64,000 bases of DNA from Streptomyces dioscori (GTDB lineage Bacteria; Actinomycetota; Actinomycetes; Streptomycetales; Streptomycetaceae). Below, piece by piece: positions 40,022 to 48,670 of the stretch. Both the position numbers and the translations under genes were made by a program. The notes under the pieces are model-generated. The model had not been told where the DNA came from, made no database searches, and was given only the letters and a program-made list of their open reading frames with translations. The stretch lies in assembly GCF_003024195.1 (NCBI RefSeq), contig NZ_KZ679056.1:178262-242261 (forward strand), in the 5' to 3' direction. The first letter of the stretch is position 1; every line of letters starts with the position of its first letter.

Positions 40022-40190
40022 TCGCTGTCGTCGCAGGGGAATCCGGTGCGAATCCGGAACTGTCCCGCAACGGTGTACTTGTACGTGATATACCCGCATG
40101 CCCAGATGTCTGATGCCTGATGTCTGACATCAGATGTCCGCATGCCCGCCTGTCGCGTACGGGAGTCAGTCCGAGGACCTGCCGACAGCG
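40022..40190 (+). ncRNA. Cobalamin (B12) riboswitch
   Basis: The conserved GGGAATCCGGTGCGAATCCG segment, the CTGTCCCGCAACGGTG segment and the terminal B12 box AGTCAGTCCGAGGACCTGCC (40165-40184) are in the correct order. It lies in the 5' leader of nrdA, as reported for S. coelicolor nrdABS. Cobalamin should lower class Ia reductase expression because the B12-dependent class II enzyme then takes over. Confidence 0.92.
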
Positions 40191-40337
40191 CGCCCAGACC
40201 GACCGGTCCGGGTGCATGACGTCCGGGCCTCGTGGAGTGGGCCGGTGGACGCGGCGTACCGCTGCCCAGGGCGCGTACCCCCGTGTGCCCCGAACCCTCT
40301 CGCCGAGGCCCCCGTGCCGAGCGAGGGAGAGCCCCAC

Positions 40338-42746
40338 GTGACCATCGCGCCAGCCGATCCGGTCTCCGCGACAGCGACCCGGGACCAGCAGGACAGGGCC
40401 GAGGCCGACGGACCGGGAACCGCGTTGCTGCGGATCCTGACCGACTTCACCGCCGACCTCCCCGGTGCCGACCCCGGCCGGGTCGCCGCCGCCGCGCTGC
40501 GCGGCCGGTCCGCCGCCGCGGACACGGCGGAGCTGCGTGAGCTGGCCACGGAGTCGGCCGCCGGTCTCATCTCCGAGGACCCGGTCTACTCGAAGCTGGC
40601 CGCCCGGCTGCTGACCGTCACCATCGCCGCGGAGGCCGCCTCGCAGGGCGTGCGCTCCTTCTCGGAGTCGGTCGCCGTCGGCCACCGCGAGGGTCTGATC
40701 GCCGACCGCACGGCCGCGTTCGTAGGCCTTCACGCGGCCCGGCTCGACACACTGATCGATCTCGCGGGCGACGACCGCTTCGGCTACTTCGGGCTGCGCA
40801 CGCTGCACAGCCGGTACCTGCTGCGGCACCCGATCACGCGGTCCGTCATCGAGACGCCGCAGCACTTCATGCTGCGCGTGGCGAGCGGGCTGGCCGAGGA
40901 CGACACGGCCAGGTCGGTCGACGAAGTCGCCTCGCTGTACCGGCTGATGAGCCGCCTCGACTACCTGCCCTCCTCCCCCACGCTCTTCAACTCCGGTACG
41001 CGCCACCCGCAGATGTCGTCCTGCTACCTCCTCGACTCCCCGCTGGACGAGCTGGACTCCATCTACGACCGCTACCACCAGGTGGCCCGCCTCTCGAAGC
41101 ACGCGGGCGGCATCGGGCTCTCGTACTCGCGGATCCGTTCGCGCGGTTCGCTGATCCGCGGCACGAACGGGCACTCGAACGGCATCGTCCCGTTCCTGAA
41201 GACCCTCGACGCCTCGGTCGCCGCGGTGAACCAGGGCGGCCGGCGCAAGGGCGCCGCCGCGGTCTACCTGGAGACCTGGCACTCCGACATCGAGGAGTTC
41301 CTGGAGCTGCGCGACAACACCGGCGAGGACGCCCGGCGTACGCACAACCTGAACCTTGCGCATTGGATCCCGGACGAGTTCATGCGCCGGGTGAACGAGG
41401 ACCGCGACTGGTCGCTGTTCTCCCCCTCGGACGTGCCCGAGCTGGTCGACCTGTGGGGCGCCGACTTCGAGGCCGCGTACCGCAGGGCGGAGGCCGCCGG
41501 GCTCGCCAAGAAGACCATTCCGGCCCGTGATCTGTACGGCCGCATGATGCGTACCCTCGCGCAGACCGGCAACGGCTGGATGACCTTCAAGGACGCCGCC
41601 AACCGCACCGCCAACCAGACGGCGCTGCCCGGCCACACGGTCCACTCCTCCAACCTGTGCACCGAGATCCTGGAGGTCACGGACGACGGGGAGACCGCGG
41701 TCTGCAACCTCGGCTCGGTCAACCTCGGTTCCTTCGTGGACGCGGACGCGCAGGACATCGACTGGGAGCGGCTGGACGAGACCGTCCGTACCGCCGTCAC
41801 CTTCCTCGACCGGGTCGTCGACATCAACTTCTACCCGACCGAGCAGGCGGGCCGTTCCAACGCCAAGTGGCGTCCGGTGGGCCTCGGCGCGATGGGGCTG
41901 CAGGACGTCTTCTTCAAGCTGCGGCTGCCGTTCGACTCGCCGCAGGCGCGCGCCCTGTCCACCCGGATCGCCGAGCGGATCATGCTCGCCTCGTACGAGG
42001 CGTCCGCGGACCTCGCCGAGCGCAACGGCCCGCTGCCCGCCTGGGAGAAGACCCGTACGGCCCAGGGTGTGCTGCACCCGGACCACTACGACGTCGAGCT
42101 GAACTGGCCGGAGCGCTGGGCGGCCCTGCGGGAGCGGATCGCCGCGGTGGGCATGCGCAACTCGCTGCTGCTGGCCATCGCGCCGACCGCCACCATCGCG
42201 TCCATCGCGGGCGTGTACGAGTGCATCGAGCCGCAGGTCTCCAACCTGTTCAAGCGCGAGACGCTGTCCGGCGAGTTCCTCCAGGTCAACTCCTACCTGG
42301 TGGCCGAGCTGAAGAAGCTCGGCGTGTGGGACGCGCAGACCCGGGAGGCGCTGCGCGAGTCCAACGGCTCGGTGCAGGGCTTCACCTGGGTCCCCGCGGA
42401 CGTGCGCGAGCTGTACCGCACGGCGTGGGAGATCCCGCAGCGCGGCCTCATCGACATGGCCGCCGCCCGGACGCCGTTCCTGGACCAGGCCCAGTCGCTG
42501 AACCTGTTCCTGGAGACGCCGACCATCGGCAAGCTCTCCTCGATGTACGCGTACGCCTGGAAGTCGGGGCTGAAGACGACGTACTACCTGCGCTCGCGCC
42601 CGGCGACCCGCATCGCCCGCGCCGCCCAGGCGCAGAGCGTGCCCGAGGCGCGGCCCGAGAAGACCATCCCCGTCCAGCAGGCCGCCGACCCCGACGCGGT
42701 CGCCTGCTCCCTTGAGAACCCCGAGTCCTGCGAGGCCTGCCAGTAA
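40338..42746 (+). CDS. nrdA: Class Ia ribonucleotide reductase, large subunit
   Basis: About 802 residues from the GTG at 40338 (AGGGAGA upstream). The N-terminal ~100 residues form an atypical helical region without an obvious VxKRDG ATP-cone motif. The catalytic barrel follows: PSSPTLFNSGTRHPQMSSCYLL (first redox Cys), HSSNLCTEILEV (radical Asn/Cys/Glu triad), TAVCNLGSVNLG (second redox Cys) and GVYECIEPQVSNLFKRETLSG. The C-terminal CSLENPESCEACQ carries the reductant-relay cysteines. It makes deoxyribonucleotides with NrdB. TAATG links it to nrdB. Confidence 0.96.
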   Translation: MTIAPADPVSATATRDQQDRAEADGPGTALLRILTDFTADLPGADPGRVAAAALRGRSAAADTAELRELATESAAGLISEDPVYSKLAARLLTVTIAAEAASQGVRSFSESVAVGHREGLIADRTAAFVGLHAARLDTLIDLAGDDRFGYFGLRTLHSRYLLRHPITRSVIETPQHFMLRVASGLAEDDTARSVDEVASLYRLMSRLDYLPSSPTLFNSGTRHPQMSSCYLLDSPLDELDSIYDRYHQVARLSKHAGGIGLSYSRIRSRGSLIRGTNGHSNGIVPFLKTLDASVAAVNQGGRRKGAAAVYLETWHSDIEEFLELRDNTGEDARRTHNLNLAHWIPDEFMRRVNEDRDWSLFSPSDVPELVDLWGADFEAAYRRAEAAGLAKKTIPARDLYGRMMRTLAQTGNGWMTFKDAANRTANQTALPGHTVHSSNLCTEILEVTDDGETAVCNLGSVNLGSFVDADAQDIDWERLDETVRTAVTFLDRVVDINFYPTEQAGRSNAKWRPVGLGAMGLQDVFFKLRLPFDSPQARALSTRIAERIMLASYEASADLAERNGPLPAWEKTRTAQGVLHPDHYDVELNWPERWAALRERIAAVGMRNSLLLAIAPTATIASIAGVYECIEPQVSNLFKRETLSGEFLQVNSYLVAELKKLGVWDAQTREALRESNGSVQGFTWVPADVRELYRTAWEIPQRGLIDMAAARTPFLDQAQSLNLFLETPTIGKLSSMYAYAWKSGLKTTYYLRSRPATRIARAAQAQSVPEARPEKTIPVQQAADPDAVACSLENPESCEACQ

Positions 42747-43807
42747 TGACCACCGCACCTGACGCACCGGAGAAGGCCCAGCAGGCCGAGAGGACCGAGA
42801 AGGCCGAGAAGAACCTGCTCGACCCCGGCTTCGAGCTGACCCTGCGCCCCATGCGCTACCCGGACTTCTACGAGCGCTACCGGGACGCGATCAAGAACAC
42901 CTGGACCGTCGAGGAGGTCGACCTCCACTCGGACGTCTCCGACCTCGCGAAGCTGTCACCGGGCGAGCAGCACATGATCGGCCGGCTGGTCGCGTTCTTC
43001 GCGACGGGCGACTCGATCGTGTCGAACAACCTGGTGCTGACGCTGTACAAGCACATCAACTCCCCGGAGGCGCGGCTGTATCTGAGCCGTCAGCTCTTCG
43101 AGGAGGCCGTGCACGTCCAGTTCTATCTGACGCTGCTCGACACCTATCTGCCCGATCCGGCGGACCGGGCGGCGGCCTTCGACGCCGTCGAGAACATCCC
43201 GTCCATCCGGGAGAAGGCCGAGTTCTGCTTCAAGTGGATGGACTCGGTGGAGAAGCTGGACCGGCTGGAGACGAAGGCCGACCGCCGCCGCTTCCTGCTG
43301 AACCTCATCTGCTTCGCCGCGTGCATCGAGGGCCTGTTCTTCTACGGGGCCTTCGCGTACGTCTACTGGTTCCGCAGCCGGGGCCTGCTGCACGGCCTGG
43401 CGACCGGCACCAACTGGGTGTTCCGCGACGAGACGATGCACATGAGCTTCGCCTTCGAGGTCGTGGACACCGTCCGCAAGGAGGAGCCGGAGCTCTTCGA
43501 CGAGGAGCTCCGGCAGCAGGTGACCGACATGATGCGCGAGGCCGTCGAGGCCGAGCTGCAGTTCGGGCGCGACCTGTGCGGTGAGGGCCTGCCGGGTATG
43601 AACACCGAGTCGATGCGGCAGTACCTGGAGTGCGTCGCCGACCAGCGGCTGCAGCGCCTGGGCCTCGCCCCGGTGTACGGCTCCGAGAACCCCTTCTCCT
43701 TCATGGAGCTGCAGGGGGTTCAGGAGCTGACCAACTTCTTCGAGCGCCGGCCCTCGGCGTACCAGGTGGCGGTGGAGGGGACGGTCGACCTCGACGAGGA
43801 CTTCTGA
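42746..43807 (+). CDS. nrdB: Class Ia ribonucleotide reductase, small subunit
   Basis: 353 residues whose ATG overlaps the nrdA stop by one base. The di-iron and radical motifs are WTVEEVDLHSDVSDL, FEEAVHVQFYLTLLDTYL (Glu, His and the radical-region Tyr) and WVFRDETMHMSFAFEV (Glu, His). The C-terminus GTVDLDEDF is the acidic tail that docks on NrdA. It generates the tyrosyl radical. A GC-rich hairpin begins 10 bp after its stop. Confidence 0.96.
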   Translation: MTTAPDAPEKAQQAERTEKAEKNLLDPGFELTLRPMRYPDFYERYRDAIKNTWTVEEVDLHSDVSDLAKLSPGEQHMIGRLVAFFATGDSIVSNNLVLTLYKHINSPEARLYLSRQLFEEAVHVQFYLTLLDTYLPDPADRAAAFDAVENIPSIREKAEFCFKWMDSVEKLDRLETKADRRRFLLNLICFAACIEGLFFYGAFAYVYWFRSRGLLHGLATGTNWVFRDETMHMSFAFEVVDTVRKEEPELFDEELRQQVTDMMREAVEAELQFGRDLCGEGLPGMNTESMRQYLECVADQRLQRLGLAPVYGSENPFSFMELQGVQELTNFFERRPSAYQVAVEGTVDLDEDF

Positions 43808-43983
43808 TTCTCCGAGGGGCCCCGCTCGTTCGCGGGGCCCTGCTCGGCCTCCCTGAGCTGACGGTCGATGCGCCGGTCGCGCACGATGCCGAACACCGAA
43901 GGGAGGACGAGCAGGGCGAGGATTCCGAGGACGAAGAGCATTCCGATCAGGCCTTCCAGCTGTGTCGTATTCAGGGACACCAC
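43720..43983 (-). CDS. Small putative membrane protein antisense to the nrdB 3' end
   Basis: 87 residues: one transmembrane helix near the start (LEGLIGMLFVLGILALLVLPSVFGIVRDRR), then charged residues. The last ~30 residues are encoded opposite the nrdB C-terminus. The helix followed by IVRDRRIDRQLREAEQ looks like a genuine small Streptomyces membrane protein. However, the coding region also spans the nrdB terminator hairpin, so the real end, or the gene itself, is uncertain. Confidence 0.45.
   Translation of the reverse strand: MVSLNTTQLEGLIGMLFVLGILALLVLPSVFGIVRDRRIDRQLREAEQGPANERGPSENQKSSSRSTVPSTATWYAEGRRSKKLVSS
43817..43840 (+). terminator. Terminator hairpin after nrdB
   Basis: GGGCCCCGC and GCGGGGCCC arms around TCGTTC, 10 nt after the nrdB stop. 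Readthrough must occur if nrdS is co-transcribed, as described for nrdABS. Confidence 0.75.
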
Positions 43984-44040
43984 TGTCGCGCCGAATACTC
44001 CTTACCGTGAGTGGCAGGACTGCCGCACACCCTCGATTTC

Positions 44041-44066
44041 CTGCCAGATCGGGTGCACACTGGCAG
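44041..44066 (+). promoter_or_regulatory. Inverted repeat over the nrdS start region
   Basis: CTGCCAG at 44041-44047 and CTGGCAG at 44060-44066 are perfectly complementary and end one base before the ATG. No separate Shine-Dalgarno is seen. This may be an operator or an RNA stem that limits translation. Confidence 0.5.
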
Positions 44067-44067
44067 C

Positions 44068-45033
44068 ATGCTGACCAACGTGGCCGCCGTCCTGCTGAAC
44101 GGTGCGCATCCCTTCGAACTCGGCGTCGTGTGCGAGGTGTTCGGCCTCGACCGCAGCGACGAGGGACTTCCGGTGTACGACTTCGCGGTCGCCACCGCCG
44201 AGGGGCCCAACCTCGCCACCCATGTCCCGGGGCTCACCCTCTCCACCCCGTACGGGCTCGACCGGCTGGAGGAGGCCGACCTCATCGTCGTGCCCGCCGG
44301 GAGCCACTACATCGGGCGCACCTACCCGCCCGCGCTGCTCGACGCCCTGGTCCGGGCCGCCGACCGCGGCACCAAGGTGCTCAGCGTCTGCTCCGGCGTC
44401 TTCGTGCTCGGCGCGGCCGGACTGCTCGACGGCCGGCGCTGCGCGGTCCACTGGCGGCACGCCGACACACTGGCCGCCCGCCATCCCCTGGCGAAGGTCG
44501 AACCGGACGTGCTGTACGTGGACGAGGACCCGGTGATCACCTCGGCGGGCACCGCCTCCGGCATCGACGCCTGTCTGCACATCGTCCGCAAGGAGCAGGG
44601 CCCGGAGGTCGCCAACAGCATCGCGCGCCGCATGGTGGTGCCGCCGCACCGCGACGGCGGCCAGGCCCAGTACATCGAGCGGCCGCTGCCGCGCTCGCAG
44701 TGCGACACCGTCGGTGCGGTGCTCGTCTGGATGGAGGCCCATCTCGGCGAAGAGGTGACCGTCGAACAGCTCGCCGCCCGCGCGCTCATGTCGCCGCGCA
44801 CCTTCGCCAGGCGCTTCCAGCAGGAGACGGGCACCACCCCGTACCGCTGGCTGCTGCGCCAGAGGGTGCTGCTGGCGCAGGAGTTGCTGGAGGCCACGGA
44901 CGAGACGATGGACTTCATCGCGGACCGTACGGGGTTCGGGACCGCGGCCGCGCTGCGCCATCAGTTCGTCCGCGCGCTGGGGACGACACCGAACGCGTAC
45001 CGGCGCACGTTCAGGGGCCCGCAGGCCGCCTGA
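44068..45033 (+). CDS. nrdS: GlxA-type AraC regulator NrdS
   Basis: 321 residues. The N-terminal ~190 residues are a DJ-1/PfpI-like amidotransferase fold (VAAVLLNGAHPFELGVVCEVFGLDR, VLSVCSGVFVLGAAGLLDGRR with a nucleophile-elbow Cys, AVHWRHADTLAARHP, SAGTASGIDACLHIV). Residues ~220-315 are the AraC HTH pair (VTVEQLAARALMSPRTFARRFQQETGTTPYRWLLRQR, MDFIADRTGFGTAAALRHQFVRALGTTPNAYRRTF). In S. coelicolor the third gene of nrdABS encodes such a regulator; its ligand and targets are unknown. Confidence 0.9.
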   Translation: MLTNVAAVLLNGAHPFELGVVCEVFGLDRSDEGLPVYDFAVATAEGPNLATHVPGLTLSTPYGLDRLEEADLIVVPAGSHYIGRTYPPALLDALVRAADRGTKVLSVCSGVFVLGAAGLLDGRRCAVHWRHADTLAARHPLAKVEPDVLYVDEDPVITSAGTASGIDACLHIVRKEQGPEVANSIARRMVVPPHRDGGQAQYIERPLPRSQCDTVGAVLVWMEAHLGEEVTVEQLAARALMSPRTFARRFQQETGTTPYRWLLRQRVLLAQELLEATDETMDFIADRTGFGTAAALRHQFVRALGTTPNAYRRTFRGPQAA

Positions 45034-45090
45034 ACGTGCGCGGGAGTGGTCAGCGCGGTACGACGGCGCTCACCTCGGCACGAGCCGCAC

Positions 45091-46461
45091 TCACCTCGGC
45101 ACGGCCCTCAGCAGCAGCCGGTGCGGTCGCAGGGTGATGCCGACGCGGGTGGTGTCGTTCGACTCGGACACCTGTTCAAGGCGCCAGCGTGAGGCCACCG
45201 CCGCCGTGACGAGCCCGAGCTGGGCCATCGAGAAGTGGTCGCTCGGGCACTTCCGGTTGCCCACACTGAACGGGCTCATCGCGTACTTCGGCACGTCCTT
45301 GGCACGTTCCGGAAGCCAGCGATCGGGGTCGAACTCCAGATGCCCGCCGTACGAACGCGCGTCGCGCTGTATCGCGTACGGGCTGTAGACGATGTCGGCC
45401 CCGGCCGGAATGCGATACCCGCCGAGGGCGGTTTCGGTCACGGCCCGGCGCGTCAATATCCATACGGCGGGACGCAACCGCATGGCCTCGACGACGACAT
45501 TGTTCGTGTGGGACAGCTTCCGCACGTCCGCGAATGCGACAGGACGGCCGTCAGTGACCGATTCGACCTCTTCGCGTACGCGGTCCGCGTGTTCCGGGTG
45601 TTCTGCGAGGACCTGCAGAAGCCACATGATCGTGGAAGCGACCGTTTCGCTTCCGGGGGTGAGTATCGCGACCACCTGGTCGTGGATCTCCTGTTCCCCG
45701 ATGGGCTCGCCATTCTCGTCCTTCGCTTCCAGCAATGCTGTCAGCAAATCGTCCGGCTTTTGACCAGATGCTCGGCGCTCGGCCACGATCTCGTCGACCA
45801 GGAGGTGTAAATCGGCCAATGCCCGGTCGAATTTACGATTGGCCGGAAGCGGAAGCCGGTAGAGCACTCCCGCGGGAACGACCATACGGCGGTACATGCC
45901 GCGGAAGACGGTGGCGAGGGCGATGCTCAGCCGCTCGGCACGCTCGTCCATGAAGTCGCCGCGCAACAGGCAGCGGGCCGCGATGCGGACGGCGACGCGG
46001 AACGACTCCGCGGTGCAGTCGATCGTCTCGCCGGGCCGCCAGCGCTCCGCGAGGGCGTGCGCCTCCTCCTCCATGATCGGCCCGTAGCCGGGGATGGCGT
46101 CCAGCCGGAAGGCGGGCTGGATCGTCCGGCGCTGACGCCGGTGCCGCGAGCCGTTGGCGGTCGCCACTCCCTCCTTGCCGAGCAGGCCTTCCAGGGACTC
46201 CCACAGGGGGCCGTCGATCTTGAAGTCGGGGCTCAGCGCCAGCTCCCCGGTGAGGGCCGGCGTGGTGACGGCGTACACCGTCTTGGGGCCCAGCTTCAGC
46301 CGGACGACATCGCCCTGTTCGCGCAGCCGGGCGAGGAAGCCCAGCGGGTCGCGGACCAGTTTCAGGCCGTGTCCGAGGCCGGGGACGCCGCCTCCGGCGA
46401 GGGGCGGGGTGGACAGTTCTGCCGCTTGGTGTGCAGCGGACCGTACCGACTCGACGGTCAT
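45091..46461 (-). CDS. Cytochrome P450 CYP170A1-type, albaflavenone synthase
   Basis: 456 residues. P450 motifs: I-helix region TPGSETVAST, ExxR (EAMR, Glu325/Arg328), PERF-like DPDRWLPER and the heme loop FSVGNRKCPSD with Cys405. It lies directly downstream of epi-isozizaene synthase with a 4-bp overlap (ATGA). That fits CYP170A1, which oxidises epi-isozizaene to albaflavenol and albaflavenone. The S. coelicolor enzyme also has a second terpene synthase-like activity; a DDLL segment at 237-240 might belong to that site but was not verified. Short direct repeats (CTCACCTCGGCACG) surround its end. Confidence 0.93.
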   Translation of the reverse strand: MTVESVRSAAHQAAELSTPPLAGGGVPGLGHGLKLVRDPLGFLARLREQGDVVRLKLGPKTVYAVTTPALTGELALSPDFKIDGPLWESLEGLLGKEGVATANGSRHRRQRRTIQPAFRLDAIPGYGPIMEEEAHALAERWRPGETIDCTAESFRVAVRIAARCLLRGDFMDERAERLSIALATVFRGMYRRMVVPAGVLYRLPLPANRKFDRALADLHLLVDEIVAERRASGQKPDDLLTALLEAKDENGEPIGEQEIHDQVVAILTPGSETVASTIMWLLQVLAEHPEHADRVREEVESVTDGRPVAFADVRKLSHTNNVVVEAMRLRPAVWILTRRAVTETALGGYRIPAGADIVYSPYAIQRDARSYGGHLEFDPDRWLPERAKDVPKYAMSPFSVGNRKCPSDHFSMAQLGLVTAAVASRWRLEQVSESNDTTRVGITLRPHRLLLRAVPR

Positions 46462-47543
46462 TTCTCACCTGCCGCTTCGTTGTTGACGTACGGGGGTGTG
46501 GTGCGGTCGTCCCAGCTGTCGACCATGTACCGTCCCGACTCGTGGTGGAACCAGTACACGGAGCTGAACCAATTCCGCATGTTGAACAGGCACGCCCGTA
46601 CGGCAGCCGCTAGTTCGGCGCCGCGAGCGGACCCGTTGTCTATCCTTTCCGCGTACCTCAATACCTCCTTCTCGGCGTCGAGGAATTCAGTGACGCATTC
46701 CTCGACCCGCCGCCTGACTTCCTTGACCGATTCCTCAAGTCGCATTCCCTCGTGATGAATGAGACTGATGCCGAGATTGTGCACCTCGTCGCCCGCGATT
46801 TCTTTGGGCAGAGAACACAGATCGTTGTACCAGGCGGCGAAATCCTGGCACAGCAGAGCAGCCCTCCGATACGCGGGGTTCTCCCGCACGGCGATGGGCA
46901 GTTCGTACTCCGCACTCGGTTCGAGCAGGTCGAGCCAGATCCAGTGCGCGAAAGTGTTCCGGCGCAGTTCGAGGTATTCCTCGACGGTCGGGACAATGCC
47001 CGACACGCGGTTGCGGAATTCCTGGTCGTACGCCTCGATGACGGTGTGGAAATGCTCGGCGAACCGCGCGTTCCACCCCTCACCCAGGAACGAGTACAGC
47101 CGGACCACGCTGTCCGCGAACCCCGCCACCAGGGGGTCCTGGTGGTACAGATGCTCCTTGGGGGAGTCGAGAGCCGCGTGCAGCCGCGTCCTGAGCAGCT
47201 GCCAGGCCACCGGCCGGCCGTGGATGACATCACGGTCGTGACGGTCGTCCCAGACGAAGAACCACGCGCTGTAGTCCGCTATCGCCTGGAGGACCTCGTC
47301 GGGCGCGCCAATGTAGAAGCCCGCCATGAGGTCCGTGTAGCAAAGCCCATCGGCATATGCCTCCACCTTCGCCGCCGACATGAGGCGCATTTCCAGGAGC
47401 CAGACCCTGGTGTTCTCCTGCAGCCTGGGCCAATACGGATGGAGTTGACGGGGAAACTCGGCCTCGATCACCGGAAGAGAGAGCGCCGGTGGAACGAGGG
47501 CCGAGGTGTACGTCGTTGAGGTGCTCTGTGAGAAAGCAGGCAC
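46458..47543 (-). CDS. Epi-isozizaene synthase (sesquiterpene cyclase)
   Basis: The GTG at 47541-47543 follows GAGGGG at 8-nt spacing and gives 361 residues, the same length as the S. coelicolor enzyme as I recall it. Metal-binding motifs are DDRHD at 99-103 and the NSE triad N240/S244/E248 in NDLCSLPKE. The C-terminus RYMVDSWDDRTTPPYVNNEAAGEK-type segment is also typical. It cyclises farnesyl diphosphate to epi-isozizaene with three Mg2+. The CYP170A1 gene downstream overlaps by 4 bp, so both are made together for albaflavenone, a volatile antibiotic. Confidence 0.95.
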   Translation of the reverse strand: MPAFSQSTSTTYTSALVPPALSLPVIEAEFPRQLHPYWPRLQENTRVWLLEMRLMSAAKVEAYADGLCYTDLMAGFYIGAPDEVLQAIADYSAWFFVWDDRHDRDVIHGRPVAWQLLRTRLHAALDSPKEHLYHQDPLVAGFADSVVRLYSFLGEGWNARFAEHFHTVIEAYDQEFRNRVSGIVPTVEEYLELRRNTFAHWIWLDLLEPSAEYELPIAVRENPAYRRAALLCQDFAAWYNDLCSLPKEIAGDEVHNLGISLIHHEGMRLEESVKEVRRRVEECVTEFLDAEKEVLRYAERIDNGSARGAELAAAVRACLFNMRNWFSSVYWFHHESGRYMVDSWDDRTTPPYVNNEAAGEK

Positions 47544-47765
47544 GAAAAATCCCCTCTCAGCCGCCTGTTGACGACACGCCCCTCCCGCTGTGCCGGGCGT
47601 GCGCCGTTGCGTATCCCCGCACTTCCCATTCAGCACCACAACTGACCGTTCTGGGAACGGATTTGCTTCGCTCACTACCCCACGATGCCGAGAATCTCCC
47701 TATGTGTGACTGAATATGGATCATTACAGGCGCACAAGGGATCGAACGTGCTACGCACAGACGAA

Positions 47766-47801
47766 CGGCGCCTGGTCGGAGGGGAATCCGACCAGGCGCC
47801 G
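47766..47801 (-). terminator. Terminator after the deformylase gene
   Basis: A perfect 15-bp inverted repeat (arms 47766-47780 and 47787-47801) with a 6-base loop, 25 nt beyond the def stop. Confidence 0.85.
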
Positions 47802-47826
47802 CTGTGGGACGCTCGCGCCCCGGTTC

Positions 47827-48477
47827 TCAGTCGTTCGCGACGACGGGGTAGCGCGGTTCGTTCTCGGCCATCTGCCGCAGCGCGTCCTTGCGCTCGCGCT
47901 TGGAGAGCCGGTCGATGTAGAGGTACCCGTACAGGTGGTCCGTCTCGTGCTGCAGGCAGCGCGCGAAGTACCCCGTTCCCCGCACCTTGATCGGGTTGCC
48001 CTTCTCGTCCCGCCCGGTGACCTCGGCGTAGTCGGGACGGGCCAGCGGCGCGTACGCGGTCGGCACCGACAGGCAGCCCTCGTTGCTCTCGTCCAGCTGG
48101 CGCCGCTCGGCGGGCAGCTCGACGAGCACGGGGTTGCAGATCACGCCCGTGTGCCGCTTGCCCTCGTCGTCCGGGCAGTCGTAGACGAAGACCTTGAGGT
48201 CGACACCGACCTGGTTCGCGGCCAGGCCCACGCCCTCGGCGGTGTGCTGGCTGGCGAACATGTCGTCCACCAGCCGGGCGAGGTCGTCCCCGAAATCCGT
48301 GACGTCCCTGCACTCCTTGTGAAGCACCGGGTTCCCGACGACCGTGATGGGCCGGGAGGTCCCGCGCCCGCGGTAGGCCGCCTCGCGCTCCTCCGGGTTC
48401 CCGGTGTCGATGACGAAGCCCTCGTCGTCCACGGGGAGCACTCCGGAGTGCTGCTGCTCAGTGTCCTGCTGCGCCAT
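47827..48477 (-). CDS. def: Peptide deformylase
   Basis: 216 residues. All three motifs are present: GVGLAANQVG (motif 1), EGCLSVP (motif 2, metal Cys) and QHETDHLYGYLYIDRL (motif 3, HExxH). It removes the N-formyl group from nascent proteins at the ribosome. The N-terminal ~35 residues are an extra polar segment (MAQQDTEQQHSGVLPVDDEGFVIDTG). A Streptomyces genome usually has several deformylases, so this may not be the only one. A repeat-containing gap of 189 bp separates it from the TPR gene. Confidence 0.95.
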   Translation of the reverse strand: MAQQDTEQQHSGVLPVDDEGFVIDTGNPEEREAAYRGRGTSRPITVVGNPVLHKECRDVTDFGDDLARLVDDMFASQHTAEGVGLAANQVGVDLKVFVYDCPDDEGKRHTGVICNPVLVELPAERRQLDESNEGCLSVPTAYAPLARPDYAEVTGRDEKGNPIKVRGTGYFARCLQHETDHLYGYLYIDRLSKRERKDALRQMAENEPRYPVVAND

Positions 48478-48540
48478 GACCGACGTAAGCCTTCCTCGGA
48501 AAACAGGGTTGCGATGCGGATACAGGGTACGGGGGCGCCC

Positions 48541-48597
48541 CGCCCCTCAGGGGCGCGGGGAACTGCGCGACCGGCCACAGCCGGACCCGCACCCGAA
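48541..48597. repeat. Dispersed intergenic repeat
   Basis: AGGGGCGCGGGGAACTGCGC followed by the GACCGGCCACAGCC and CCCGCACCCGA parts; the same family as at 12578. Confidence 0.85.
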
Positions 48598-48646
48598 GGA
48601 CGACCCCCGCGGGCCCCGCAGGCCGCAGGCCCCGCATCCGCGCCCA

Positions 48647-48670
48647 GGGACTAAGGGACTAAGGGACTAA
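48647..48670. repeat. Three 8-bp tandem units over a stop codon
   Basis: GGGACTAA is repeated three times without change. The last copy contains the TAG stop (complement of 48667-48669) of the TPR gene. Confidence 0.9.

Noticed and set aside
39915..42767. A 950-codon open frame opposite nrdA
   Set aside because: It is a GC-bias shadow: the opposite strand encodes the clearly conserved NrdA, and the antisense translation is Arg/Gly/Val/Asp-rich with no domain.
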